33,475 nt of DNA from Pseudonocardiales bacterium (GTDB taxonomy: Bacteria > Actinomycetota > Actinomycetes > Mycobacteriales > Jatrophihabitantaceae), in contig JAVEET010000174.1 in assembly GCA_030840295.1 (NCBI GenBank), positions 1-33,475 of the forward strand. The letters run 5' to 3'. Below the pieces are notes generated by a model that saw nothing but the letters and a program-made list of their open reading frames with translations, ran no database searches and was not told the origin of the DNA. Position 1 is the first letter of the stretch, and each line of letters begins with the position of its first letter. The position numbers were made by a program, and so were the translations under genes. Positions 15,132-23,058 of the stretch are shown here, one piece after another.

Positions 15132-16110
15132 GGCAGCATTGCTATCGGTCAAGGATCTGGTCAAGGTCTTCCCGAGCCGCGAGGGCAAGGAACTTCGCGC
15201 CGTGGACGGTGTGTCCATCGACGTGCGCCGGGGAAGCACCTTCGGGCTGGTCGGCGAGTCCGGGTCCGGAAAGTCCACGCTCAGCCGGTGCATCTTGCGG
15301 CTGCTTCGCCCAGATGCGGGCACCGTGTCATTCGACGGCCAGGACATGGCATCGATGTCGGCCGCTCGGGTGCGACGGCTCCGCTCGAGAATCCAGGTGG
15401 TGTTCCAGGACCCGCACGGCTCGCTCAACCGGAGCAAGACCGTTTCCGACATCGTCGGCGCACCACTGGCTGCTCACCGGTCCGGAAACCGGGCGGCGCG
15501 TTCGGCTCGGGTTGCCGAACTGCTGGATCTCGTTCAGCTGCCGGCGGCCATGACGGCCCGCAAGCCGCGTGAACTGTCCGGCGGACAGGCCCAGCGGGTG
15601 GCGATCGCCAGGGCCCTGGCATTGAACCCGGACTTCGTGGTCCTGGACGAGGCCGTCTCGGCGCTGGATGTCTCGGTGCGCGCTCAGATCCTCAACCTGC
15701 TCCGCGAGTTGCAGGGTGAACTCGGCCTGACGTACCTGTTCATCTCCCACGATCTTGGGGTCGTCCGTTACATTTCCCAGGACATCGCGGTGATGTACCG
15801 CGGTCGGATCATCGAGGTCGGTCCGCGGGAGCAGTTGTTCGCCGCGCCGCAGCACCCGTACACCCGGTTGCTGCTCGATGCCGTGCCGATCGCCGACCCG
15901 AGCCGTCAACGGACCCGGATGCGATTGCTGGGCGAGCAGACTGGCGCCGACGACAGGCCTGACCTCCCCGACGATGCCGGCTGCCGGTTCCGCAGCAGAT
16001 GCCCGGTCGGGGCCGATCGGGAGCGGTGCGCTACGGAGGACCCGCGATTGGAGCCGCACGCCGAAGGCGGCACACTTGCCGCGTGCCACTACGCCGGGGA
16101 GATCTCATGA
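15124..16110 (+). CDS. ABC transporter ATP-binding protein, DppF/OppF type
   Basis: The product is 328 aa from the ATG at 15124, which follows an AGGAGAGGG ribosome site and overlaps the DppD-type gene by 8 nt. Motifs are Walker A GESGSGKST, Q-loop FQDPHGSLN, signature LSGGQAQRV, Walker B VVLDEAVSALD and H-loop ISHDLG. The C-terminal CRFRSRCPVGADRERC is the oligopeptide-transporter cysteine extension. It completes the five-gene importer (binding protein, two permeases, two ATPases). Its stop overlaps the regulator start as ATGA. Confidence 0.9.
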   Translation: MPEAALLSVKDLVKVFPSREGKELRAVDGVSIDVRRGSTFGLVGESGSGKSTLSRCILRLLRPDAGTVSFDGQDMASMSAARVRRLRSRIQVVFQDPHGSLNRSKTVSDIVGAPLAAHRSGNRAARSARVAELLDLVQLPAAMTARKPRELSGGQAQRVAIARALALNPDFVVLDEAVSALDVSVRAQILNLLRELQGELGLTYLFISHDLGVVRYISQDIAVMYRGRIIEVGPREQLFAAPQHPYTRLLLDAVPIADPSRQRTRMRLLGEQTGADDRPDLPDDAGCRFRSRCPVGADRERCATEDPRLEPHAEGGTLAACHYAGEIS

Positions 16111-16871
16111 GCAGTCCTGCGCCGATACGACTGAGCGACCGGCTGATCGCGGTGATCGAATCGTTCCTGACCAGCCCGCGGCAGACGCTGTCGCAGGTGT
16201 CGGCCGCGTGCGGCATGGAGCCGTCCACGGCGACGCGCTACCTGCGGCAGCTGGTCGAACACGGCTGGCTGGAGCGGGATCCCCAGTTGCGCACGTACAG
16301 CCTTGGCGTGCGCATGGTGGAGATCGGCCAGGCGGCCCGCACCGCGCGCCCGTTGCGACGGACCATCCTTCCATACATGCAGGACCTCGTCGCGAAGTTC
16401 GACGAGACCATCAATCTGGCTGTCCACCAGTCCGGCGCGGTGGTCATCATCGAGGCGCTGGAGAGCGGCCGCTCGATCCGGCGGGGTGCCACTATCGGTG
16501 ACCGTGATGACTGGTTCGTCTCCAGCCTCGGCAAATCTATTCTGGCGCACCTGCCGCAGTCGCGGGTGCTGGAATTGTTCAGTAACCATCCGCCGGCGAG
16601 GCGAACCCCGAACACCCTGACCGACGAGAAGTCGGTCCTGGCCGACCTGGACGCGGTGCGGGTTCGCGGCTACGCACTCGACGACGAGGAATCCGAGATC
16701 GGCCTGAAGTGCGTAGGGGTTCCGTTGCGTGACCACCATGGCAAGTTCAGCCACGCGCTGAGCATCAGCGGCCCGACGGTTCGGATGAACGAGCGGCTGG
16801 ACGAGATCACAGCCGCGCTGACGTCGGTGGCTGACGCGGCTGGGCGTGGCCATGATGAGGTTGTCTCGTGA
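16107..16871 (+). CDS. IclR-family transcriptional regulator
   Basis: The product is 254 aa. A winged helix-turn-helix spans residues 8-70 (TLSQVSAACGMEPSTATRYL as the HTH, then GWLERDPQLRTYSLGVRM as the wing). The effector domain follows with INLAVHQSGAVVIIEALES, SSLGKSILAHLP and IGLKCVGVPLRDHHG, typical of IclR proteins that sense small carboxylates or sugar acids. It is embedded in the operon between the ATPase and the amidohydrolase genes, with ATGA and GTGA junctions. It therefore most likely autoregulates the operon, with the substrate or a sugar-acid intermediate as ligand (inference). Confidence 0.9.
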   Translation: MSSPAPIRLSDRLIAVIESFLTSPRQTLSQVSAACGMEPSTATRYLRQLVEHGWLERDPQLRTYSLGVRMVEIGQAARTARPLRRTILPYMQDLVAKFDETINLAVHQSGAVVIIEALESGRSIRRGATIGDRDDWFVSSLGKSILAHLPQSRVLELFSNHPPARRTPNTLTDEKSVLADLDAVRVRGYALDDEESEIGLKCVGVPLRDHHGKFSHALSISGPTVRMNERLDEITAALTSVADAAGRGHDEVVS

Positions 16872-17710
16872 CTCTGGCCAGGGTGGACGTGCACACTCAT
16901 CTCGGTCAGCACGGAACGCACGTATGCGCGCCCCTGGCCGAGGATGAGATCAGGGCTTGGGGAAAGGTCAGCTGGGACGTCACGCCTGACCAGCACGCTG
17001 AAGCGGCGCGGTCGGCGGACACGTCCATTGTGCTTGCGTTCGACGCCGAGCCGGTGGGCGTAGTGGTACCGAATTCCTACGTCGCCGAGCAGGTGGCCGG
17101 CCGGCCGGAACTGATCGGTTTTGCCAGCGTGAACCCGATGCGGCCGAATGCCGTCCAGTTGTTGGAGGAGGCCATTGAGCAACTTGGCCTGCGGGGTCTC
17201 AAACTCGGCCCGACGTACCAGCACTTCCACCCGCACGACAAGAAGTGTCTGGACCTGCTCGCGGTGGCCGATGAGCACCGCATCCCCGTCATCTGGCACC
17301 AGGGCACCACGTTCACCCCGTCGGCCATCGCCGAATACGCGCGCCCGTTGCAGCTCGACCTCGTTGCGCGGACCTTTCCGCAGCTACGGATGTGGATCGC
17401 TCACTTCGGGCACCCTTGGGCCGACGAGGCGCTGAGCGTGATTCGCAGGCACGAACATTTCTTCATCGACGCGTCTGCTCTGGATACCCGGCCGTGGCAG
17501 CTTGCCCAGGCCCTGGCGAGTGCGAAGGAGTACCGCGTACTCGATCGAGTTCTGTTCGGCAGCGACTATCCTTTCTCGACGGTCGAACGCACCGCCGCCG
17601 GGCTCCACGAGGCCGCCGGGATGTGCCGCAAGATCGGTATCGCCGACGTCACGGAGGCCGACGTCGATCAGATCTGTCAGCGCGACTCGCTGAGCCTGCT
17701 TGGCCTGTAG
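16868..17710 (+). CDS. Amidohydrolase_2-family hydrolase, possible lactonase
   Basis: The product is 280 aa from a GTG that overlaps the iclR stop as GTGA. It has HxH at His9/His11 (VDVHTHLG), then GLRGLKLGPTYQHFHPHD, IPVIWHQGTTF, WIAHFGHPWADE and LFGSDYPFS, the metal and acid positions of a PF04909 TIM barrel. Relatives include sugar lactonases (L-fuconolactone and L-rhamnonolactone hydrolases) and decarboxylases. The neighbourhood favours a lactonase or hydrolase acting on the imported compound. It is the last gene before a 143-bp gap inside the operon. Confidence 0.8.
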   Translation: MTLARVDVHTHLGQHGTHVCAPLAEDEIRAWGKVSWDVTPDQHAEAARSADTSIVLAFDAEPVGVVVPNSYVAEQVAGRPELIGFASVNPMRPNAVQLLEEAIEQLGLRGLKLGPTYQHFHPHDKKCLDLLAVADEHRIPVIWHQGTTFTPSAIAEYARPLQLDLVARTFPQLRMWIAHFGHPWADEALSVIRRHEHFFIDASALDTRPWQLAQALASAKEYRVLDRVLFGSDYPFSTVERTAAGLHEAAGMCRKIGIADVTEADVDQICQRDSLSLLGL

Positions 17711-17774
17711 CCAGACCCATATCACCCATCAAGGGACCGTTTCGGCGGTTCAGTCCGCGATTTCAGGAGGATCA

Positions 17775-17858
17775 GTGCTGTCCCACCTCAGCAGCGTCGT
17801 CGCATCAGTTGACGCCGCGCAAGGTCTGCCCGCTCGAGGATCGGAGGCGGGGCAGTGA
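17775..17858 (+). CDS. Possible 27-aa leader ORF coupled to the AraD-like gene
   Basis: A GTG at 17775 follows a perfect AGGAGG (17765-17770, spacing only 4 nt). The 27 codons run in frame to a TGA whose bases overlap the GTG of the next gene as GTGA, the same junction type seen between confirmed genes of this operon. The peptide begins MLSHLSSVVASVD and ends EAGQ, with no membrane segment or runs of one amino acid. It may serve to couple translation, act as a leader or be a small protein. Short ORFs arise by chance, so support rests on the ribosome site plus the exact overlap. Confidence 0.4.
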   Translation: MLSHLSSVVASVDAAQGLPARGSEAGQ

Positions 17859-18763
17859 GCGATCAGCCGGTAGCCGGCGTGCTCGCGGTGTTCCAGACCC
17901 CGTTCGACCAGCAGGGCAGGATCGATCGGGCGGTGATGGAAACCCAGTTCGACTGGTTGTTCGCCAACGGCGCCGATGGTGTCGTTTTCGCGATGGTGTC
18001 CGAGGTGCTGCGGCTGTCGTCGGAGGAGCGCGACGAGATGACCGCTCTGACCTGCAAGCTGGCCGCCAACCGGGGCGCGGCTGTGGTCAGCGTCGGGGCG
18101 GAGTCCACCGCGGTGGCGATCAGGTACGCCAGGCACGCTCAGGATTGCGGCGCCAGCGCGGTGATGGCCACGCCACCCGGGCTGCACCGCGTCGACGACG
18201 ACGAACTGGTCCGCTATTTCATGGACATTGCCGGCTGCGTCGACGTTCCACTGATCGTGCAGGACGCCAGCGGTTACGTCGGCACCCCGTTGTCCATAGC
18301 GCTGCAGGCCAAGTTGCATTCCGAACTCGGTGACCGGATCATGTTCAAGCCCGAGGCACCACCGATCGGTCCACGCCTCACCCAGCTGCTGGAACGCACC
18401 GGCGGCCGGGCTCGGGTATTCGAAGGCACCGGCGGCCTGTACCTGATCGACAGCTTCCGCCGCGGAGTAGTCGGAACCATGCCCGCGGGAGACCTCGTGT
18501 GGGCGTTGGCCCCACTGTGGCAGGCGCTGAGCCGTGGTGATTACGCGCGCGCGTACCGGATCGCCGGACCACTGGCGCTGATGGTCTCGCTGCAGACCAG
18601 CCTCGACAGCTTCGTCGCGATCGAGAAGCATCTGCTGGTGAAGCAGGGCGTGTTCCCTAGCAGCGCCATGCGCGGGCCGGTCGGCGACGGACTGGACCAG
18701 CAGACCCGGGAGGAGATCGAGCGGCTGATGGAGCTCCTCCGATCGGCGGTCGAGCATGCCTGA
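17855..18763 (+). CDS. DapA-superfamily lyase, closest by motif to L-2-keto-3-deoxyarabonate dehydratase (AraD)
   Basis: The product is 302 aa from the GTG at 17855 with GGAGGCGGGG upstream. The TIM-barrel signatures are FAMVSEVLRLSSEERDE, VSVGAESTAVAIRYA, VMATPPGLHRV, VPLIVQDASG and MFKPEAPP, where Lys165 is the Schiff-base lysine. The usual Tyr-Asn-x-Pro motif of dihydrodipicolinate synthases is replaced by Gln-Asp-Ala (136-138). I recall this QDA pattern from L-KDA dehydratase (AraD). That enzyme makes alpha-ketoglutarate semialdehyde from 2-keto-3-deoxy-pentonate. A keto-deoxy sugar acid is thus the likely substrate. A retro-aldolase activity is the alternative. Lysine biosynthesis is unlikely given the context. 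Confidence 0.75.
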   Translation: MSDQPVAGVLAVFQTPFDQQGRIDRAVMETQFDWLFANGADGVVFAMVSEVLRLSSEERDEMTALTCKLAANRGAAVVSVGAESTAVAIRYARHAQDCGASAVMATPPGLHRVDDDELVRYFMDIAGCVDVPLIVQDASGYVGTPLSIALQAKLHSELGDRIMFKPEAPPIGPRLTQLLERTGGRARVFEGTGGLYLIDSFRRGVVGTMPAGDLVWALAPLWQALSRGDYARAYRIAGPLALMVSLQTSLDSFVAIEKHLLVKQGVFPSSAMRGPVGDGLDQQTREEIERLMELLRSAVEHA

Positions 18764-19523
18764 GCAGACCGCGATCGTGGTCGGCGCCGGCGGCACTATC
18801 GGCGGCGCATCCGCCCGCGCGCTTGCCGCCGACCGGGACGCGGTGTTGTGCGTGGATCTTGACCTGCAGCGGGCAGAGCGCACGGCCACAGCGATCCGCG
18901 CGACCGGCACCTCGGCGTCTGCATTTCAGGCCGACGCCGAGTCCGCCGACTTTGCCACGTTGGTCAGCGGCGCGGTTGCCGCCGACAGCGAGGTGACAGC
19001 GGTTGTCCACGCGGTCGCCTATGAGGAGCACGTGCCGTCGGAGCAGGCGAGCCTGTCGAGCCTGCAACGCAGTTTTGCCGTTGGTCCACTGGCCGCCTTC
19101 GCCCTGTTCCGAGAACTGCTGACTGCCGGCCACCTCGTCCGAGGCTCCGCCCTGACCGCCATCGGCTCCCTGCACGCGAGCCAACCGTTCGCCAACTGCC
19201 TGGCCTACAACGCCGCGCACGGCGCCCTGGCGCAGGTGGTTCGCACACTCGCGCACGAGTGGGCGGACCGGGGGATCCGGGTGAACGCTGTCGTGCCGGG
19301 TTGGATCCGAACCGACGCGGAGGTCACCTTCTACGGCGAAGAGTTCCTTGACCGAGCCGCGGGCGATCTTCCACTGGGACGCTTCGGGACGGCAGAGGAC
19401 ATCGCGGCGTCAGTGCAATTCCTGTCCTCAGAACATGCCAGCTACATCTCCGGCAGTTTCCTCACCGTCGATGGTGCATTGTCGGTATCGCTGGCCCGCC
19501 TCACCCAGGAGAGTGACACGTGA
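18756..19523 (+). CDS. SDR-family protein lacking the catalytic lysine
   Basis: The product is 255 aa with an 8-nt overlap with the AraD-like gene. It has a Rossmann start AIVVGAGGTIGGASARAL, an acidic residue at the end of strand 2 (VDLD), and the C-terminal VNAVVPGWIRTD and SGSFLTVDGALSV typical of classical SDRs. Ser138 and Tyr151 are in place. The YxxxK motif, however, reads YNAAH, so the lysine is His155, and the usual helix-4 asparagine is also absent (SFAVGP). NAD(P) binding is likely. Ordinary dehydrogenase chemistry is doubtful, or proceeds with a changed proton relay. By context it would act on a sugar, or may be a regulatory or epimerase-like variant. Confidence 0.8.
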   Translation: MPEQTAIVVGAGGTIGGASARALAADRDAVLCVDLDLQRAERTATAIRATGTSASAFQADAESADFATLVSGAVAADSEVTAVVHAVAYEEHVPSEQASLSSLQRSFAVGPLAAFALFRELLTAGHLVRGSALTAIGSLHASQPFANCLAYNAAHGALAQVVRTLAHEWADRGIRVNAVVPGWIRTDAEVTFYGEEFLDRAAGDLPLGRFGTAEDIAASVQFLSSEHASYISGSFLTVDGALSVSLARLTQESDT

Positions 19524-20281
19524 ACGTCGTCTGCATCTTCGCCCACCAGGACGACGAGATGCGGTGCCTGGGAACCCTGCAGCGATTGGCCGAGGCGGGT
19601 CACAGCATCAGCTTCGTGTGCGTCACCAACGGCAACAAAGGCCTTCCTTTCGAACAGGCCGGCAGTTCCGAGCAACGGGACAACAGCGAGCGCGCGGCTC
19701 AGGTCAGAGAGGCCGAAATGCGGACCGTGGCCGGTCATTTCGATGGCAGCTATGAATGCCTCGGCTACGACGACGGTGTTCTGTTCGACGGTCCCGAGCT
19801 CAGGAACAAGCTGATTGCGGTGCTCCGTCGGCTCGACGCGGAGTTGGTGTTCACGCACTGGACCTCGGAGTACAACGATGATCACGTGGTGACCGCCAAG
19901 GCGGTAACCGACGCCGCCCTCTTCACGAACCTCGCCTCCTTCGTCCCGCAGACGCCGCCGCTGGAGAGTGTGCCGCGGATCTTCTACGTCAACCCCGGTG
20001 ACGGTTACGGCTTCGAGGCCACTCACTTCGTCGCGTTGTCGGACCTGCACGTCCAGCGCAAGGCGGAGCTGATCCGGTGTCACGCCAGCCAGATGGAGGT
20101 CATGCGGCAGCTACGCGGGCATGACTACGCCGACGAAATGGCCGACGAGGACCGGCGTCAAGGCGCGCGGCTGATGGTGGCTGCGGCAGAGTCCTTCCGC
20201 CCGTGCCTGGCCGAGCGCAGGATCGGTTGGCCATCGGACCTTCCGGGGGAACTGCCGGCGGCCACGGTGAACCCGGCATGA
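19520..20281 (+). CDS. PIG-L/LmbE-family zinc-dependent deacetylase
   Basis: The product is 253 aa with a GTGA overlap with the SDR gene. The family motif AHPDDE appears as AHQDDE (residues 8-13, metal ligands His9 and Asp12, Asp11 as base). The third ligand is His122 in EYNDDHVVT. The region FVCVTNGNKG is the conserved second strand. The family removes N-acyl groups from GlcNAc-type sugars, as in mycothiol biosynthesis (MshB), GPI anchors and antibiotics. Within a sugar-catabolic operon it suggests that the imported compound, or an intermediate, carries an N-acetyl group. The C-terminal end keeps the ATHF segment and a helix with HASQMEVM, as in MshB-like proteins. Confidence 0.85.
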   Translation: MNVVCIFAHQDDEMRCLGTLQRLAEAGHSISFVCVTNGNKGLPFEQAGSSEQRDNSERAAQVREAEMRTVAGHFDGSYECLGYDDGVLFDGPELRNKLIAVLRRLDAELVFTHWTSEYNDDHVVTAKAVTDAALFTNLASFVPQTPPLESVPRIFYVNPGDGYGFEATHFVALSDLHVQRKAELIRCHASQMEVMRQLRGHDYADEMADEDRRQGARLMVAAAESFRPCLAERRIGWPSDLPGELPAATVNPA

Positions 20282-21468
20282 GGATCGTCGATGTTTCTCC
20301 CTTCTTGCTCAAGGGAGACGAGACCTACGGTTCGCACACGGGTGCCGCTGAGGCGACCGACCAGGGCGATTGGCTGCTCCTCGTCCGGGTGCTGACAGAC
20401 GATGGCGTCGAGGGCTGGTCGGACGTGGAGACGCTCGGTCCGGTGGCGGCCCGCGTAATCAGCGGCGCCGGGATGGGCGCCATGGGTTTTCGCACCCTTC
20501 GCGACGAACTGATCGGCAAGGACCCGCTCGATGTCGAGCGGCTGTGGGACGAGCTCTACCTGGCAACCGCCTACTACGGCCGGCGGGGCGTGGCCATGCA
20601 TTGCATTTCCGCGGTGGACAACTGTTTATGGTCGATTCGGGCCCAGGTGGCCGGAGTCGACCTCGCCACTGCGCTCGGCGGGCGTCATCGGGACCGGATA
20701 CCCGCTTACGCCTCTACCCTGTTCCGTCAGACGCCTGAGGAGAATGCAGCAGCCGCCGGCCGCTATGTCGAGCTGGGATTCGGTGGGGTCAAGTTCGGCT
20801 GGGGCGGTTTCGGGATCGACTCCGTGTTGGACCGGGAGAATCTTGCGGCGATCCGAGACGTGCTCGGACCGCAGCGAGCCATGATGACCGACCCCGGGTG
20901 GTACATCGTCGACGGCGACCGTCCCCGGGCCCGAACGCGGCAGGAGACCCGGCAAATGCTCGATGTGCTTGCCGGCTTCGATCCCTACTGGGTCGAGGAT
21001 TTCATCCACCCCGAAACCCCAGCCGAATACGCCCGGTTCAAGGACGAGTTCCCCCAGTTGCGATTCGCGGCGGGCGAGCAGTTGGCCACGACCTGGGACT
21101 TCGAGCGGTTGATCGCCGAGGGACGAATCGATGTCATCCAACCCGATCTGTCCCGCTGCGGAGGCCTGACGATCGCGCGGCAGATCACGGCGAGTTCGAT
21201 CGCCGGCGGCCAGGAGATCGTCACCCATTCCTGGCTATCCGATCTCCTGCATGCCTACAGCCTGCACTACCTGGCTACCTTGATTGAGGCACCCTGGGTC
21301 GAATTCAACGTCGCCCAGAGTGCCTTGAGCAGGGGGGTGGTGAAGTCGCGGATGAGCCTGGACGCCGATGGCATGGTGGCCGTGCCGACCGGTCCAGGCC
21401 TCGGAGTCGAGGTGGACGGGGTGTTCGTCCGGCGGGCGGCAGCCCGGGCCACCGAGGCGGGTTCGTGA
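20278..21468 (+). CDS. Enolase-superfamily (mandelate racemase-like) sugar-acid dehydratase
   Basis: The product is 396 aa, the usual length, from an ATG overlapping the upstream stop as ATGA. The metal ligands are Asp205 (MMTDPGWYIVD), Glu240 (YWVEDFIHPE) and Glu267 (RFAAGEQLA). His317 (VTHSWLSD), with Asp290 nearby in IQPDLSRCGG, forms the C-terminal general base dyad. At the end of the second barrel strand the motif is VKFGWGGFG, in which Lys172 is retained but the second Lys of the common KxK is replaced. Members dehydrate aldonic or uronic acids to 2-keto-3-deoxy acids. This step links the lactonase and the kinase/aldolase genes beside it. The exact sugar acid cannot be read from the sequence. 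Confidence 0.87.
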   Translation: MRIVDVSPFLLKGDETYGSHTGAAEATDQGDWLLLVRVLTDDGVEGWSDVETLGPVAARVISGAGMGAMGFRTLRDELIGKDPLDVERLWDELYLATAYYGRRGVAMHCISAVDNCLWSIRAQVAGVDLATALGGRHRDRIPAYASTLFRQTPEENAAAAGRYVELGFGGVKFGWGGFGIDSVLDRENLAAIRDVLGPQRAMMTDPGWYIVDGDRPRARTRQETRQMLDVLAGFDPYWVEDFIHPETPAEYARFKDEFPQLRFAAGEQLATTWDFERLIAEGRIDVIQPDLSRCGGLTIARQITASSIAGGQEIVTHSWLSDLLHAYSLHYLATLIEAPWVEFNVAQSALSRGVVKSRMSLDADGMVAVPTGPGLGVEVDGVFVRRAAARATEAGS

Positions 21469-22430
21469 ACGCTGACCAGCGTGAACCGATGAGCGTCGAG
21501 GTCTTCACGGCGGGCGAGGCGATGGCGCTCCTGCTCGCCGAGGATCGGCAGCCGTTACGCCGGGCTGACCGGTTTCTCCGCAGTATCGCCGGTTCTGAAA
21601 GTAATGTGGCCATCGGGCTGGCCAGACTGGGCCATCGGGTGGCCTACTGCGGCCGGGTCGGCGTCGACGCGCCCGGTGGTTGGGTACGCGACGCACTGCA
21701 GGCCGAATCTATCGACACCAGCGGCCTGCTGAGCGACCCCGTCCGGTCCACCGGACTGATCCTGCGAGACTCCCCGGCCAGCCGACCGATCTCGGTCAGC
21801 TACTACCGGCGTGATAGCGCCGGCGCCGCACTCGGGCTGTCCGATGTCCGGCCGGAGGTGATTGCCGGGGCGAGCGTCGTGTTCCTGTCCGGGATCACCG
21901 TGATGTTGTCAGACAGCTCCGAGCAATTCGTGGCCCGAGTGCTGGACATCGCCGCTGAGGCGGGTGTGCCGGTCGTCTTCGATCCGAACGTACGTCTGCG
22001 GCTGGCGAACCGACAGGAATGGCGCACCAGACTGGGTCGATACCTCGACCGAGTAGACACGCTGCTGATCGGGAACGACGAGCTGACGCTGCTTGATCTG
22101 CCTGACGACCCGGCCCGGCTGTTGACGGCACGCCGGACGACGGTCGTGGTCAAGCGGGGTGCGAGCGGTGCCACCGCGTGCACATCGGCAGGCACGGTGC
22201 ACGTGCCGGGACGCAAGGTCGAGGCGCTGGACCCGATCGGCGCCGGCGATGCATTCTGCGCCGGATGGATATCGGCCTTTCTGCGTAAGTGCACGGTGCA
22301 GGAGTCGCTACGCGAGGCAGCGGCGGTCGCCTCGCTCGTCGTGGCCACCCTGACCGACACCGCGGGTGCGCCGTCAGCTGTGGAGAGAGACTGGGCACTA
22401 CAAGAGAATGGATCCGACGTTGACCGATGA
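21465..22430 (+). CDS. PfkB-family kinase, 2-keto-3-deoxygluconate kinase type
   Basis: The product is 321 aa. The start taken is the GTG at 21465 that overlaps the upstream stop as GTGA; an internal ATG at 21489 begins MSVEVFTAGEAM and is also plausible. Features are GSESNVAIGLARLG (substrate side), VFDPNVRLRLA (the DxNxR motif common in KDG kinases), VVVKRGASGATA and DPIGAGDAFCAGW with catalytic base Asp262. It should phosphorylate a 2-keto-3-deoxy acid at its terminal hydroxyl. The neighbouring dehydratase and aldolase make the KDG-kinase role strong by context. Confidence 0.85.
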   Translation: MNADQREPMSVEVFTAGEAMALLLAEDRQPLRRADRFLRSIAGSESNVAIGLARLGHRVAYCGRVGVDAPGGWVRDALQAESIDTSGLLSDPVRSTGLILRDSPASRPISVSYYRRDSAGAALGLSDVRPEVIAGASVVFLSGITVMLSDSSEQFVARVLDIAAEAGVPVVFDPNVRLRLANRQEWRTRLGRYLDRVDTLLIGNDELTLLDLPDDPARLLTARRTTVVVKRGASGATACTSAGTVHVPGRKVEALDPIGAGDAFCAGWISAFLRKCTVQESLREAAAVASLVVATLTDTAGAPSAVERDWALQENGSDVDR

Positions 22431-23058
22431 CCGATTCCGTACCGAGTTTCTCCAGACGTTGCAGGCCGAACGGGTGATCGGCATCCTGCGCACCCGCGAC
22501 GCGCAGGAAGCGGTGTCGACCGGTAAACGGCTCATCGGTGCTGGTATCCGGGTGCTGGAAGTGTCGCTGAACACGCCCGGCGCCCTGGACGCCATCGCCG
22601 AGCTCGCGGCAACCTCGGACGAATCTCAGGTCCTCGTCGGGGCCGGCACGGTGCTCGATGCCGCATCGGTTGCGCTGGCCGGTGCCGCCGGAGCCAAGTT
22701 TTACGTGTCCCCGGTGCTCGATGAGCAGGCGATCGCAGCCGCCGCCGAGCTGGGGATGGCGGCGCTGCCGGGCTGCGCGACACCGACGGAGATGCTGCGG
22801 GCGCACGCTTGCGGAGCCGCGGGGATCAAGGTTTTCCCGGCCACCGTGTGGAGTCCCGACGGGCTTGCGAACGTCTTGCGAGCCATGCCGTTCCTGCACC
22901 TGATACCGACCGGCGGGGTCGATGCCGATAGCGCCGCAGCGTGGCTGGATGCAGGTGCAACGGCGCTCGGCATCGGTTCCAGCCTCAGCGCCTCCGTGGA
23001 CAGCGTCACCGAGCTACATCGGGCGATATCTGCGTTCCGGACGGTAGGGGAGTCGTGA
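22408..23058 (+). CDS. eda: KDPG/KHG-type aldolase (class I)
   Basis: The product is 216 aa from the ATG at 22408, which lies inside the end of the kinase gene. Motifs are RVLEVSLNTP with Glu51, VGAGTVLD, PGCATPTEML and IKVFPATVW with the Schiff-base Lys141. These match bacterial KDPG aldolases, which split 2-keto-3-deoxy-6-phospho sugar acids into pyruvate and an aldehyde phosphate. It completes an Entner-Doudoroff-like exit for the pathway. GTGA overlap with the lactonase gene. The phosphorylated substrate could be the gluco or galacto form; the sequence does not decide this. Confidence 0.88.
   Translation: MDPTLTDDRFRTEFLQTLQAERVIGILRTRDAQEAVSTGKRLIGAGIRVLEVSLNTPGALDAIAELAATSDESQVLVGAGTVLDAASVALAGAAGAKFYVSPVLDEQAIAAAAELGMAALPGCATPTEMLRAHACGAAGIKVFPATVWSPDGLANVLRAMPFLHLIPTGGVDADSAAAWLDAGATALGIGSSLSASVDSVTELHRAISAFRTVGES

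Noticed and set aside
17855-18763. Assignment of the DapA-family gene as lysine-pathway dihydrodipicolinate synthase
   Set aside because: The Tyr-Asn-x-Pro motif is replaced by Gln-Asp-Ala and the context is sugar-acid catabolism.
17750-18910. Long minus-strand open frame opposite the AraD-like gene
   Set aside because: No recognisable motifs and fully antisense to a gene with catalytic residues and overlapping neighbours.
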